In this document: positions 1-8,265 of the stretch, piece by piece
Position numbering within the stretch: the first letter of the stretch is position 1
Layout: each line of letters starts with the position of its first letter
Source of the DNA: Curtobacterium sp. MR_MD2014
GTDB taxonomy: Bacteria; Actinomycetota; Actinomycetes; Actinomycetales; Microbacteriaceae
Length of the DNA: 64,000 bases
NCBI RefSeq assembly: GCF_000772085.1
Contig: NZ_CP009755.1
Span: 1,550,001 to 1,614,000 of the forward strand
Direction: 5' to 3'
Made by a program: the position numbers and the translations under genes
Notes under the pieces: generated by a model
The model's database searches: none
Told to the model about the DNA's origin: nothing
The model's input: the letters and a program-made list of their open reading frames with translations, nothing else

Positions 1-702
1 GGCGTGGACCATCGTGTCGAACTTGTAGTTGATCTCCTGCTGGCCGCCGGTGCCCACCTCGTGGTGCGAGCGCTCGAGCTCGAAGCCCGCCTCGATCAGC
101 TTGAGCGTGATGTCGTCGCGCAGGTCGGCCGTCTTGTCGACGGGGGAGACCGGGAAGTACCCGCCCTTGTAGGGGGTCTTGTTGGCGAGGTTGCCGCCCT
201 CTTCCTCGCGGCCGGTGTTCCAGGCGCCCTCTTCCGAGTCGACCGAGTAGAACGACTTGTTCTGGGTCACCGAGTAGCGGACGTCGTCGAAGATGTAGAA
301 CTCGGCCTCGGGCGCGAAGAACGCGGTGTCCGCGATGCCCGTCGATGCGAGGTACTTCTCGGCCTTCTTCGCCACCTGGCGCGGGTCGCGGCCGTAGATC
401 TCGCCGTTCCGCGGGTTGTAGATGTCGAAGATCATGATCAGCGTGCGCTCGGCGCGGAACTGGTCGATGTACGCCGTCGTCACGTCCGGGATGAGCTGCA
501 TGTCCGACTCGTGGATCGACGCGAAGCCGCGGATCGAGGAGCCGTCGAAGAGCTGTCCGACCGAGAAGAAGTCCTCGTCGACCGTCGACGCCGGGATGTT
601 GAAGTGCTGCTGGACACCGGGCAGGTCCGTGAAGCGGATGTCGAGGAACTTGACGTCCGTGTCCTTGATGAAGGCGAGCACCTCGGAGGAATCGGTGAAC
701 AT
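1..702 (-). CDS. glnA: Glutamine synthetase type I, 5' part (cut by window start)
   Basis: ATP-dependent ligation of ammonium to glutamate, the main ammonium assimilation step in the cytoplasm. Only the first 234 codons are inside the window. The protein begins MFTDSSEVLAFIKD, carries the N-terminal beta-grasp region with FNIPASTVDE and FDGSSIRGF, then FAPEAEFYIFD and the start of the catalytic domain with GTGGQQEINYKFD near the cut. The ATG has an AGGAGA ribosome site about 8 bases upstream. A near-perfect GlnR-type operator lies 77 bases upstream (779-816), so expression is probably nitrogen controlled together with amt in this window. The adenylylation-site tyrosine lies outside the visible part. 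Family assignment is secure. Confidence 0.96.
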   Translation of the reverse strand, partial: MFTDSSEVLAFIKDTDVKFLDIRFTDLPGVQQHFNIPASTVDEDFFSVGQLFDGSSIRGFASIHESDMQLIPDVTTAYIDQFRAERTLIMIFDIYNPRNGEIYGRDPRQVAKKAEKYLASTGIADTAFFAPEAEFYIFDDVRYSVTQNKSFYSVDSEEGAWNTGREEEGGNLANKTPYKGGYFPVSPVDKTADLRDDITLKLIEAGFELERSHHEVGTGGQQEINYKFDTMVHA

Positions 703-778
703 GTGTGTCGATCTCCTGGGGGGTAGGTGATGTCGGAGGTGCCGCGGGTGCACCCTCCGACGAGGCTATTGACACCGG

Positions 779-816
779 GTTTCCCGGACATGACTGCATT
801 GTTTCGTGCGTGTTAC
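779..816 (-). promoter_or_regulatory. GlnR-type operator upstream of glnA
   Basis: Read on the minus strand the site is GTAAC, 6 bases, GAAAC, 6 bases, GTCAT, 6 bases, GAAAC. This matches 19 of 20 defined positions of the actinobacterial GlnR consensus (GTnAC-n6-GAAAC repeated twice) with exact spacing. GlnR is the OmpR-like global nitrogen regulator of Streptomyces and mycobacteria. A second site lies before amt at 44703. The regulator gene itself is not in the window. Confidence 0.75.
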
Positions 817-831
817 GGGCACGGAGTCGCC

Positions 832-837
832 TACCCT
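832..837 (+). promoter_or_regulatory. -10 box TACCCT, leaderless start of RDD gene
   Basis: TACCCT ends 6 bases before the ATG at 844, the spacing expected if transcription begins at the start codon. The GGAG at 839-842 is too close to the ATG to act as a ribosome site. No good -35 was found. Confidence 0.55.
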
Positions 838-843
838 TGGAGC

Positions 844-1314
844 ATGGCCCGCAGCACCACCCCGCCCTCGGCGTCGTCCGCACACCCCGGTGGGGAGCAC
901 CCGGACGGGTGGCCGGGCAAGGACCTCGGGCTCCCCGAGGACGGGCCGCGCAGCGTCGGCCGCATCGGTCGCCGGGTCGTCGGGCTGCTCATCGACGGCA
1001 TCCTGGCCGACCTCGTGGCGTACGTCACCGGCGTGTGGTCGCCGCTCGAGGGATCCGGCGACATCGCGCACACGTGGATCCAGCTCGCGATCTTCGCGGT
1101 GCTGCAGGTCCTGTTCATCTGCACGCTCTCGGGCTCCTTCGGTCACGTGTGCGTCGGCCTGCGGGTCGTCCCGATCCGCGGCGGCTACGTCGGGGTGTGG
1201 CGACCGGTCGTCCGTACCGTGCTGCTCTGCCTGGTCGTCCCGGCGCTCATCATCGACCGTGACAGCCGTGGTGCGCACGACCGCATCGCGGGGACGGTGC
1301 TCGTCCGGCGCTGA
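844..1314 (+). CDS. RDD family membrane protein
   Basis: A 156-residue membrane protein of the RDD family, whose role is unknown in most bacteria. The motif GRRVVGLLIDGILADLVAY carries the Arg and Asp residues that name the family, followed by two further hydrophobic segments (IQLAIFAVLQVLFICTL and VVRTVLLCLVVPALI) and the usual terminal RDSRGAHDRIAGTVLVRR. The ATG at 844 was chosen over longer upstream starts because homology begins after it and a -10 box lies 6 bases before it. It is divergent from glnA, the same arrangement of neighbours as Rv2219A beside glnA1 in Mycobacterium tuberculosis, although there the genes are co-oriented. A 40-bp repeat array follows it. Confidence 0.85.
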   Translation: MARSTTPPSASSAHPGGEHPDGWPGKDLGLPEDGPRSVGRIGRRVVGLLIDGILADLVAYVTGVWSPLEGSGDIAHTWIQLAIFAVLQVLFICTLSGSFGHVCVGLRVVPIRGGYVGVWRPVVRTVLLCLVVPALIIDRDSRGAHDRIAGTVLVRR

Positions 1315-1362
1315 CCGGCGCGGCCGGACGCGCGCGGAGCCGGTGGCGTGCGAACGACGCGC

Positions 1363-1541
1363 AACGACATCGTCGACGTCGTACGACAGCGGCGGTGTCG
1401 TTCTGCCCGCGGGTCCGGCGGGTACGGGCGGAGCGACGAGATCGTTGTCGCACGACAGCGGCGGTGTCGTTCAGCCCGCGGTCGCCCGGCGGCGGGGGGA
1501 GAACGACGAGATCGCTGTCGTACGACAGCGGCGGTGTCGTT
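1363..1541. repeat. Array of three 40-bp nested palindromes (copies A-C)
   Basis: Copies lie at 1363-1402, 1432-1471 and 1502-1541, starting 69 and 70 bases apart. Each has the core GTCGTACGACAGCGG (copy B has GTCGC). In copy C the centre GCTGTCGTACGACAGC is a perfect 16-bp palindrome flanked by AACGAC and GTCGTT, so the 40-mer can form a nested hairpin. The 29-30 base spacers are only loosely alike. It fills most of the 361-base gap between the convergent RDD and DUF4191 genes. Further copies lie at 51173 and 59414. No open frame is evident here. Confidence 0.85.
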
Positions 1542-1620
1542 CTGCCTGTCAGCACCACCGGCAAGCTCGGCGCTCCGACGAGACCACAGTCACGAGGAGC
1601 ACGCGCCTCGCACGCAGCGA

Positions 1621-1648
1621 CGCCCCCGACCTGGCACGGTCGGGGGCG
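1621..1648. terminator. Hairpin terminator after DUF4191
   Basis: CGCCCCCGACC and GGTCGGGGGCG form an 11-bp perfect stem around a 6-base loop, between the repeat array and the 3' end of the minus-strand gene. There is no clear U-tract, as is usual in this GC range. Confidence 0.7.
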
Positions 1649-1675
1649 TCGTCGCTCGGAGCGCGGGGGAGACGA

Positions 1676-2389
1676 TCAGCGCGGACGCCCGGCGCGCGCA
1701 CGCATCGGGTCCATGCCCTTGGGGATCGCGGCCGCCGGGCTGTGCGTGAGGGAGTCCAGACGGTTCGCGACCGCCAGGACCTCGTTGCGGTTGAGCGCCT
1801 TCTTGTACTTGTTCATCGCCCGCGGGAGCTTGTGCAGCGTCACGCCGTCCTCGTCGTCGTCGACGTGGACCACGTGCACGGGGACGTTCGGGACGATCCG
1901 CTGGACCTTGCGGCGCTCCTCGTCCACCTGGCGCTTGAGGTTGCCCCGCTGCCCCTCGGTGATGAGGACCACACCCGGGGTGCCGACCGCGCGGTAGACG
2001 GCGGCCTGGGACCGGCCGTGCACGGCGACGGGCATCTCGCTCGATCGCCACTGGCGGCGGAGCGAGTTCGAGAGCACGGCGCCGACGGCGCCCGGCTGCC
2101 CGGCGATCTGCGAGTAGGCGGCACGCTCCGCCAGCCGACCGAGGACGATGAGGAAGAGCAGCACACCGAGCAGCACGCCGGCCACGATCCACAGCGTGAT
2201 CGCGAGCCAGTTCTGGCCCGGCAGGAGCAGCGCGAGCAGGACACCCGCGACGACGGGGCCGACGAACGCCAGCAGGAACCACCAGACGGACTTCGGGTCG
2301 GCCCGACGGGTCATGGTGAAGACCTGGTACATCTGCTTGAGACGACCCGGCTCCTTCGCCGTCGTTGCTTGGGGAGTGCTGCGTGCCAT
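1676..2389 (-). CDS. DUF4191 family membrane protein
   Basis: A 237-residue protein of unknown function, conserved in actinobacteria next to glnA (Rv2219 in M. tuberculosis). It starts MARSTPQ, has a basic juxtamembrane stretch GRLKQMYQVFTMTRR, two adjacent hydrophobic helices (about residues 37-57 and 62-84, the second in LAITLWIVAGVLLGVLLFLIV), then a soluble C-terminal domain with AVYRAVGTPGVVLITEG and RRKVQRIVPNVPVHVVHV. The ATG at 2389 is supported by a TATCCT -10 box 6 bases upstream, so the mRNA is probably leaderless. In mycobacteria lipA lies directly upstream; here there is an unrelated divergent gene instead. Confidence 0.85.
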   Translation of the reverse strand: MARSTPQATTAKEPGRLKQMYQVFTMTRRADPKSVWWFLLAFVGPVVAGVLLALLLPGQNWLAITLWIVAGVLLGVLLFLIVLGRLAERAAYSQIAGQPGAVGAVLSNSLRRQWRSSEMPVAVHGRSQAAVYRAVGTPGVVLITEGQRGNLKRQVDEERRKVQRIVPNVPVHVVHVDDDEDGVTLHKLPRAMNKYKKALNRNEVLAVANRLDSLTHSPAAAIPKGMDPMRARAGRPR

Positions 2390-2395
2390 GCGACC

Positions 2396-2401
2396 AGGAT
2401 A
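2396..2401 (-). promoter_or_regulatory. -10 box TATCCT, leaderless start of DUF4191 gene
   Basis: On the minus strand TATCCT is followed by 6 bases (GGTCGC) and the ATG at 2389. No ribosome binding site precedes the start. Confidence 0.55.
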
Positions 2402-2516
2402 CGGCCTCGACCATCGCTCGCAGACCGCTGGTGCCCAGGCTGTGGGCGAACGTCGCCGTCCACAGGTACCGCACGCCGGCCGGGGGGCCCGTCCGGCGTC
2501 CGTGAAGCTCGTCACC

Positions 2517-3455
2517 ATGACGACGACAGCGGGCAGCAGACGGTGGTGCGGTGCACAGGACCCCGCCGACTTCTCGGGGTGGGTCGCCGACCGCGCCGCC
2601 GGCGCCGGCCCGCACCTCGTTCCGGTGACCCGGGTCGGCAGGTGCCCGCAGGGCCACCTCGCCGCCGAGGTCCTCGACCCGTCGACCCGCGCGCTCGAGG
2701 ACGCACTGGAGGCACTCGGGACGCCGACCGAGGGCGTGGCGGTCACCCTGACGGTGCCCCTGCTCGAACTCGCTGCGCGGGCACGATCGGGTGCGGTCGT
2801 GCTCGGCGCCGTCCCCTTCGGCGCCGTGCGCGTCGACGAAGCGGGAGCAATCGTCGTCGAAGACCGTCCTCCCGGGGCGTCGGTCGCCTGCACGACACGC
2901 ACGTCGGCCGATCCCGGTGCGGACGCCCGGGCGACGGCTCCTGCCACCAGAGCCCTGTCCCGGTCGACGCCGGTCGCTCGGGCCGAGGCAGCGGCAGCCT
3001 CCTCGCGGGTCGCGTGCACGCCGCCGGCGCACCCGCTCCCGTCTCCCCGTGACCTCGACGGCGCCCGCCAGCTCGTGACCGCCGCCCGTTCCGTGTGGGA
3101 CCGTGTCGACGCGCGGTCTCCCGCCCGCAGCACGCTCGACCCGGTCCTCGACGCCGCGCGGGACGGGGACGCTCGGACGATCTCGGACGCGCTCGACATC
3201 GTCGTCGGAGTCGCGCCACCCCGACCCGTGCGCTGGAGCAGACCGGGCCTGGCCTTCCCCGACGAGGAGCCCGTCGGCGTCGGGCGTCTGCCGGACGACA
3301 CCACGGACGCGATCGGCTCGGTCGCCCGGGTGGTGCGTGACCTGGTCGAGCGGGGGATCCCCCTGGGACGGGAGCGCCGAGTGCCGGTCCGGCACGTCCT
3401 CGTCGGCACGGTGGTCGCGGGTGGTCTCGTGACCGCAGCGACCGGTCTGCGCTGA
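2517..3455 (+). CDS. Protein of unknown function with C-terminal hydrophobic segment
   Basis: I do not recognise this 312-residue protein. Codon use fits a real gene and no other frame in the interval looks better. Visible parts are an N-terminal region with RCPQGHLAAEVL, a middle section LLELAARARSGAVVLGAVPFGAVRVDEAG, a low-complexity Ala/Arg/Thr linker (about 125-175), a helical region around LDPVLDAARDGDARTISDALDIVVG, and a last hydrophobic segment HVLVGTVVAGGLVTAATGL that could anchor it in the membrane. The start is uncertain: an in-frame GTG at 2502 is equally possible and neither has a good ribosome site. It occupies, in opposite orientation, the place where mycobacteria have lipB and lipA. 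Confidence 0.6.
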   Translation: MTTTAGSRRWCGAQDPADFSGWVADRAAGAGPHLVPVTRVGRCPQGHLAAEVLDPSTRALEDALEALGTPTEGVAVTLTVPLLELAARARSGAVVLGAVPFGAVRVDEAGAIVVEDRPPGASVACTTRTSADPGADARATAPATRALSRSTPVARAEAAAASSRVACTPPAHPLPSPRDLDGARQLVTAARSVWDRVDARSPARSTLDPVLDAARDGDARTISDALDIVVGVAPPRPVRWSRPGLAFPDEEPVGVGRLPDDTTDAIGSVARVVRDLVERGIPLGRERRVPVRHVLVGTVVAGGLVTAATGLR

Positions 3456-3541
3456 CCGTGCCCCGCGTCCGCGGCCGCAGGATCGCCGGACCGCCCCGGC
3501 CCGCGACGCACCGGGCCGGCTCCGCCGCTCCCGGTGGAACG

Positions 3542-3582
3542 CCGGACGGCCCCGGTCCCACCAGGGGACCGGGGCCGTCCGG
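3542..3582. terminator. Bidirectional hairpin between convergent genes
   Basis: A perfect 18-bp stem (3542-3559 with 3565-3582, beginning CCGGACGGCC) and a 5-base loop lie between the convergent unknown gene and sucB. Confidence 0.8.
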
Positions 3583-3601
3583 TGCGGATCGGAGCGACGA
3601 C

Positions 3602-5098
3602 TCAGTAGCCGAGGTTCGGGCCGAAGTTGCCCTCCTCGAGGCGGTTCTTCACCGCGACGAGGTACCGCGACGCGTCGGCGCCGTCGATGATCCGGTGGTC
3701 GTACGACAGTGCGAGGTAGACGAACGAACGGACGGCGATCGCCTCCTGCCCGTCGACCTTCACGACCGCCGGACGCTTGGTGACGATGCCCGTGCCGAGG
3801 ATCGCGGACTGCGGCAGGAACACCACGGGGGTGTCGAACAGCGCGCCGCGCGAACCGGTGTTGGTCAGCGTGAAGGTGCCACCTGCGAGCTCGTCCGGCT
3901 TGAGCTGGTTGTTGCGCGTGCGCTCGGCCAGGTCCGCGATCGCCTTCGAGAAGTCGGCGAGCGAGAGCCCCGACGCGTCCTTGATCACCGGGGTGAGCAG
4001 GCCGCGCTCGGTGTCCACCGCGATCGACACGTTCTCGTGGTCCGGGTAGACGATCTCGTCGCCCTCGACCGTGGAGTTGATCTTCGGGTGGGCCTTGAGC
4101 GCCTCGGACGCCGCGAGGGCGAAGAACGGCATGAAGCTGAGCTTCGAACCGGTCTTCTCGAGGAACTCGGCCTTGTTCGCGTCGCGGAACTGCGCGACCT
4201 TCGTGACGTCGACCTCGACGACGCTGGTGAGCTGTGCGGTCGAGGTCATCGACTGCACGGCGCGCTCGGCGACCACCTTGCGGAGGCGCGTCATCTTCTC
4301 GCGCGTGCCGCGGAGCGGCGAGGTCTCGGCCACGAACGGGCCGGACGCCGCGGCGGCCGGAGCCGACGAACCGGCGGACGACGCCTTCGCGGCGGCGGCG
4401 AGCACGTCCTCCTTGCGGATGCGGCCACCGACCCCGGAGCCGGAGACCGTCGACAGGTCGACGCCCTGCTCGTTGGCGAGCTTGCGCACCAGCGGGGTGA
4501 CGTAGCCGGAGGCCGACGCGTCCTGGTTCGGGTTCGGCACCGATGCCGACGCGGTCGAGCCGGATGCGGCCGGCGCCGGAGCAGCGGCCGGAGCCGGAGC
4601 TGCGGCGGGCGCGGGGACCGCTGCCGGCACGGCGGCGGGCGGCGGGACCGGAGCGGCCTGCGGGACGGGCGGAGCCGACGGTGCCTGCGGGGCGGCGGGC
4701 TGCGTCTGGCCACCGGGCGCCGGCTCGGCCTGCTGCGGCTCCGGAGCCTTCTGCTCCTCGCCCTGCTCGGTGCTCGGAGCCGTCTCGGGCTCGCTCTCCT
4801 CGGCGGCTGCGGCGTCCTGGTCCGCACCCTGGTCGTCCGACGAACCGGAGTCCGATCCGGACCCGTCGCCGATCTTCACCAGCGCGGTGCCGACCTCGAC
4901 GGTCTCGTCCTCCTGGACGAGGATCTCCTCGACGACGCCGGCGATCGGCGACGGGATCTCGGTGTCGACCTTGTCGGTCGAGACCTCGAGCAGCGGCTCG
5001 TCGACCTCGACGCGGTCACCGACGTTCTTCAGCCATCGGGTGACCGTGCCCTCGGTGACGCTCTCGCCGAGCGCCGGGAGGTTGACGGATTCGCTCAT
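3602..5098 (-). CDS. sucB: Dihydrolipoamide acyltransferase (E2 of 2-oxoacid dehydrogenase)
   Basis: Core acyltransferase of the pyruvate and/or 2-oxoglutarate dehydrogenase complex, passing the acyl group from lipoamide to CoA. The 498 residues hold one lipoyl domain (1-77, lipoylated Lys43 in STDKVD), a long Ala/Pro/Glu linker (about 78-198), an E3-binding domain (199-236, TPLVRKLANEQGVDL) and the catalytic domain (about 265-498) with the DHRIIDG motif at 467-473. Many actinobacterial E2 proteins have two or three lipoyl domains; this one has one. The ATG has AGGAG about 9 bases upstream. It follows lpdA by 73 bases on the same strand. In actinobacteria such an E2 annotated sucB often serves the pyruvate complex, so the substrate is not settled. 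Confidence 0.93.
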   Translation of the reverse strand: MSESVNLPALGESVTEGTVTRWLKNVGDRVEVDEPLLEVSTDKVDTEIPSPIAGVVEEILVQEDETVEVGTALVKIGDGSGSDSGSSDDQGADQDAAAAEESEPETAPSTEQGEEQKAPEPQQAEPAPGGQTQPAAPQAPSAPPVPQAAPVPPPAAVPAAVPAPAAAPAPAAAPAPAASGSTASASVPNPNQDASASGYVTPLVRKLANEQGVDLSTVSGSGVGGRIRKEDVLAAAAKASSAGSSAPAAAASGPFVAETSPLRGTREKMTRLRKVVAERAVQSMTSTAQLTSVVEVDVTKVAQFRDANKAEFLEKTGSKLSFMPFFALAASEALKAHPKINSTVEGDEIVYPDHENVSIAVDTERGLLTPVIKDASGLSLADFSKAIADLAERTRNNQLKPDELAGGTFTLTNTGSRGALFDTPVVFLPQSAILGTGIVTKRPAVVKVDGQEAIAVRSFVYLALSYDHRIIDGADASRYLVAVKNRLEEGNFGPNLGY

Positions 5099-5171
5099 CG
5101 GGTGGGCTCCTGTTCGCGGGTTGCTGTGGTGGTGGTTGTCATTGTCTCGGTGTGCACGGTGGACGTGGTCG

Positions 5172-6545
5172 TCACAGCGCGTGCAGCGGCTTGCCCGCGA
5201 GGTGGAGGAAGGCCTCGCCCAGGGCCTCGTTCTGCGTCGGGTGGGCGTGGACGAGCGGTGCGACGTCCTCCGGGTGCGCCTCCCAGTTCACCGCGAGCTG
5301 GGCCTCACCGATGAGCTCGCCGACGCGCGCGCCGATCATCGAGACACCGACGACCGGACCGTCGACGACCCGGACGACCTTGACGGCGCCGGAGGTCCCG
5401 ATGATGTGGCTGCGGCCGTTGCCCGCGAGGTTGTACTCGTAGAAGTCGACCTTGTCCTTGCCGTACTCCTCCTCGGCCTTGGCCTGGGAGAGTCCGACCG
5501 AGGCGACCTCGGGGTCGGAGTAGGTCACCTTCGGGATGTTCGTGTCGGAGATGACGACGGGCTTCAGGCCCGCGATCTCCTCGGCCACGAAGATCCCCTG
5601 CTGGAAGCCGCGGTGCGCGAGCTGCAGGCCGGGGACGATGTCGCCGACGGCGTAGACGTTCGGCAGGTTGGTGGCGAGGCGCTCGTCGGTCGTGACGAAC
5701 CCGCGGTCCATCGCGACGCCGACCTCGTCGAAGCCCATGTTCTGCGTGAGCGGGCCACGGCCGACCGCGACGAGGAGCACGTCGCCCTCGTAGGTCTTGC
5801 CGTCCTCGAGCGTCACGACGACGCCGTTCTCGTGCTGGTCGACGTGGTCGAAGCGCACGCCGAGCGAGAACTCGATGCCGCGCTTGCGGAAGGCGCGCTC
5901 GAGCTGCTTGGACATCGACTCGTCCTCGGCGGGGATGAGGTGGGGCAGGCCCTCGACGATCGTGACGTCGGCGCCGAACGACTTCCACACGCTGGCGAAC
6001 TCGACGCCGATGACGCCACCACCGAGGATGACGACCTTGTTCGGGACGTAGTCCATCTTGAGCGCGGTCTCGGACGTGATCACGCGACCGCCGATCTCGA
6101 GGCCCGGCAGGGACTTCGAGTACGAACCCGTGGCGAGCACGACGTTCTTGCCGGTGACGGTCTGGTCGCCGACCTGCACGGTGTTCTGCGAGGTCAGACG
6201 GCCCCAGCCCTCGACGACGGTGATGCCGCGCGCCTTGACCAGGCCCTGCAGGCCCTTGTACTTCGAGTTGATGACGCCCTGCTGGTAGTCGATGACCTTC
6301 GGCACCTCGACACCCGCGAACTCGGCGATGACGCCGTACTTCTCCGCGTCGCGGGTGGCGTCGGCGACCTCGGCGGCGTGCAGCAGCGCCTTGGTCGGGA
6401 TGCAGCCGCGGTGCAGGCAGGTCCCCCCGAGCTTGTCTCCCTCGATGAGCGCGACGCTCATGCCGAGCTCGGCGGCCCGGAGCGCAGCGGCGTAGCCACC
6501 ACTGCCGCCACCGAGGACCACGACGTCGTAAGTCTGTTCCGTCAC
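5172..6545 (-). CDS. lpdA: Dihydrolipoyl dehydrogenase (E3)
   Basis: FAD-dependent E3 subunit that reoxidises dihydrolipoamide with NAD+. The 457-residue protein has the FAD-binding LGGGSGG (11-17), the redox-active pair Cys43 and Cys48 in GGTCLHRGC, a NAD-binding ILGGGVIGVEFAS segment and the C-terminal HPTQNE catalytic His-Glu pair. A longer frame could start at TTG 6554, but GGGAG lies 9 bases before the GTG at 6545 and directly against the TTG, so GTG 6545 was chosen. It precedes sucB with no terminator between, so E3 and E2 are probably co-transcribed. Confidence 0.95.
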   Translation of the reverse strand: MTEQTYDVVVLGGGSGGYAAALRAAELGMSVALIEGDKLGGTCLHRGCIPTKALLHAAEVADATRDAEKYGVIAEFAGVEVPKVIDYQQGVINSKYKGLQGLVKARGITVVEGWGRLTSQNTVQVGDQTVTGKNVVLATGSYSKSLPGLEIGGRVITSETALKMDYVPNKVVILGGGVIGVEFASVWKSFGADVTIVEGLPHLIPAEDESMSKQLERAFRKRGIEFSLGVRFDHVDQHENGVVVTLEDGKTYEGDVLLVAVGRGPLTQNMGFDEVGVAMDRGFVTTDERLATNLPNVYAVGDIVPGLQLAHRGFQQGIFVAEEIAGLKPVVISDTNIPKVTYSDPEVASVGLSQAKAEEEYGKDKVDFYEYNLAGNGRSHIIGTSGAVKVVRVVDGPVVGVSMIGARVGELIGEAQLAVNWEAHPEDVAPLVHAHPTQNEALGEAFLHLAGKPLHAL

Positions 6546-6698
6546 CTGGTGCAACTCCCTCGTGCGTGTCGGGATCCCGGTCGGACCCCACTGGACACCG
6601 CGGCGGCGGCGTCCGACGGTCGGACCGCATGGTTCCGGTCCCGTCCCGCTGGTTCCGGCGGACGCGCGTCGGTGCGCAGCCCGCCGGACACCAACCTA

Positions 6699-8180
6699 CT
6701 ACCTGGACTGGAGCTCTTCTGCGAGCCCGATGAGCGTCCGGACCATGACGCCGGTCGCGCCCTTGCCGAGCCAGCCGTACCCGCCGCCCTTGTGCTCCGA
6801 GGGGCCCGCGATGTCGAGGTGCGCCCACGGCACGCCGTCGCCCACGAACCGCTCGAGGAACTTGCCGGCGAGGAGCATCCCACCGGCCGGGTTGCCCACG
6901 GTCGCGTTGACCATGTCGGCGACGTCGCTGGCGAGTCGCGCGTCGAGCTCCTCGGGCAGGGGCATCGGCCAGATCGGCTCGGCGACGGCGTCGGCGACCG
7001 CGCGGACCCGTGCGACCAGGTCGTCGCTGCCCATCAGGCCGGTGGTCCGGTCGCCGAGGGCGACGACCTGTGCGCCGGTGAGCGTCGCGACGTCGACGAG
7101 GGCGTCGGGCTGCTCGAGCGAGGCGGCGACCATGCCGTCGCCGAGGACGAGTCGGCCCTCGGCGTCGGTGTTCGTGACCTCGACGGTCTTCCCGTTCTTC
7201 AGGGTGAGCACGTCGCCGGGGCGCGTCGCGGAGCCGGACGGCATGTTCTCGGCGAGGCACAGCCAGGCGGTGACCTTCGTGTCGAGGCCGAGGCGCGCGG
7301 CGGCGATCGTCGCGGCGAGCACGGTGGCGGCGCCGGTCATGTCGGTCTTCATGCCGAGCATCGACGCGGCGGGCTTCAGCGAGAGGCCGCCGGAGTCGAA
7401 GGTGATGCCCTTGCCGACCAGTGCGAGGTGCTTGGACGCCGACGACGGCTCGTAGCGGACGACGACCAGGCGCGGGGGACGCTCGGAGCCGCGGCCGACC
7501 CCGAGGATGCCCCCGAAGCCCTGCTCCTCGAGCTGCTGCTCGTCGAGGACCTCGACGGTGAGGGGGAGGCCCTCGGCCTGCGCGACGGCGACGTCGGCGA
7601 CGTCCGCCGGGCCGAGGTCGCCGGCGGCGGTGTTCACGAGGTCACGGACGAGTGCTGCCGCGTCGGCGACGATCGCGGGCCGGACGGTGGCGTCGGCGGC
7701 GGTGTCGGCCGGCGCGACGACCGCGATGCGCTGGTCGCCCCGGGCCGGAGCCGTCGTACCGGTGCCCTTGTGCCGGGTGAAGGCGTAGGAGCCGAGCGCC
7801 GCACCCTCGAGCGCGGCGTCGACGAGCTCGGCCGAGTCGGTCGGCAGCGCCAGCGCGATCGACGCCGCCTGGGGGAGCTGGCGGACCGCGCTGCCGGCGG
7901 CCGCGCGGACGGACGCCGCGTCGACCGTGGCACCGAGGCCGACGAGTGCGATCCCGGCCGCGGCGACGCCGGTACCGGGGAGGCGGACCAGCTGGTCCTT
8001 CGCACCCGTCACACCGACGGAGCCCAGGTCGAGGTCGGCGAGCGCGTCCAGGGCGCCGGCAGCGCTCTGAGCGATCGTGGGGGCACCGCCGTCGGTGCCC
8101 GAGCGGACGCCGAGCACGAGGACGTCGGCGTCGACGTCGGAGGGGGTCGAGGTGGTGGTGGAGAGCGTCGGTCGGACCAT
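6699..8180 (-). CDS. pepA: Leucyl aminopeptidase, M17 family
   Basis: Cytosolic two-metal aminopeptidase that removes N-terminal residues from peptides. The 493-residue length is typical. The catalytic C-terminal domain shows VGKGITFDSGG (255-265), KTDM (278-281) and the family signature NTDAEGRL (337-344), which supply the metal ligands and catalytic residues. The N-terminal half is the poorly conserved regulatory domain. The ATG has no ribosome site but a TAGGCT -10 box 6 bases upstream, so a leaderless start is likely. It is divergent from a PAC2 family gene and upstream of lpdA by 153 bases. Confidence 0.94.
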   Translation of the reverse strand: MVRPTLSTTTSTPSDVDADVLVLGVRSGTDGGAPTIAQSAAGALDALADLDLGSVGVTGAKDQLVRLPGTGVAAAGIALVGLGATVDAASVRAAAGSAVRQLPQAASIALALPTDSAELVDAALEGAALGSYAFTRHKGTGTTAPARGDQRIAVVAPADTAADATVRPAIVADAAALVRDLVNTAAGDLGPADVADVAVAQAEGLPLTVEVLDEQQLEEQGFGGILGVGRGSERPPRLVVVRYEPSSASKHLALVGKGITFDSGGLSLKPAASMLGMKTDMTGAATVLAATIAAARLGLDTKVTAWLCLAENMPSGSATRPGDVLTLKNGKTVEVTNTDAEGRLVLGDGMVAASLEQPDALVDVATLTGAQVVALGDRTTGLMGSDDLVARVRAVADAVAEPIWPMPLPEELDARLASDVADMVNATVGNPAGGMLLAGKFLERFVGDGVPWAHLDIAGPSEHKGGGYGWLGKGATGVMVRTLIGLAEELQSR

Positions 8181-8186
8181 GCGCCC

Positions 8187-8192
8187 AGCCTA
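8187..8192 (-). promoter_or_regulatory. -10 box TAGGCT, leaderless start of pepA
   Basis: On the minus strand TAGGCT is followed by 6 bases and the pepA ATG. Confidence 0.55.
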
Positions 8193-8252
8193 GCCAGCAC
8201 GTGTTCGCCGAGAGCGTCGGGCCGACGCAGGGGTCGGGTCGGGGGTGCCGCC

Positions 8253-8258
8253 TAGCAT
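8253..8258 (+). promoter_or_regulatory. -10 box TAGCAT, leaderless start of PAC2 gene
   Basis: TAGCAT ends 7 bases before the GTG at 8266. The ATG inside GCATGG overlaps the -10 itself, which argues against it as the start. Confidence 0.55.
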
Positions 8259-8265
8259 GGGGACG

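Noticed and set aside
6546..6554. TTG at 6554 as the lpdA start
   Set aside because: The ribosome site GGGAG touches this TTG but is 9 bases from the GTG at 6545, and homology begins at the GTG.
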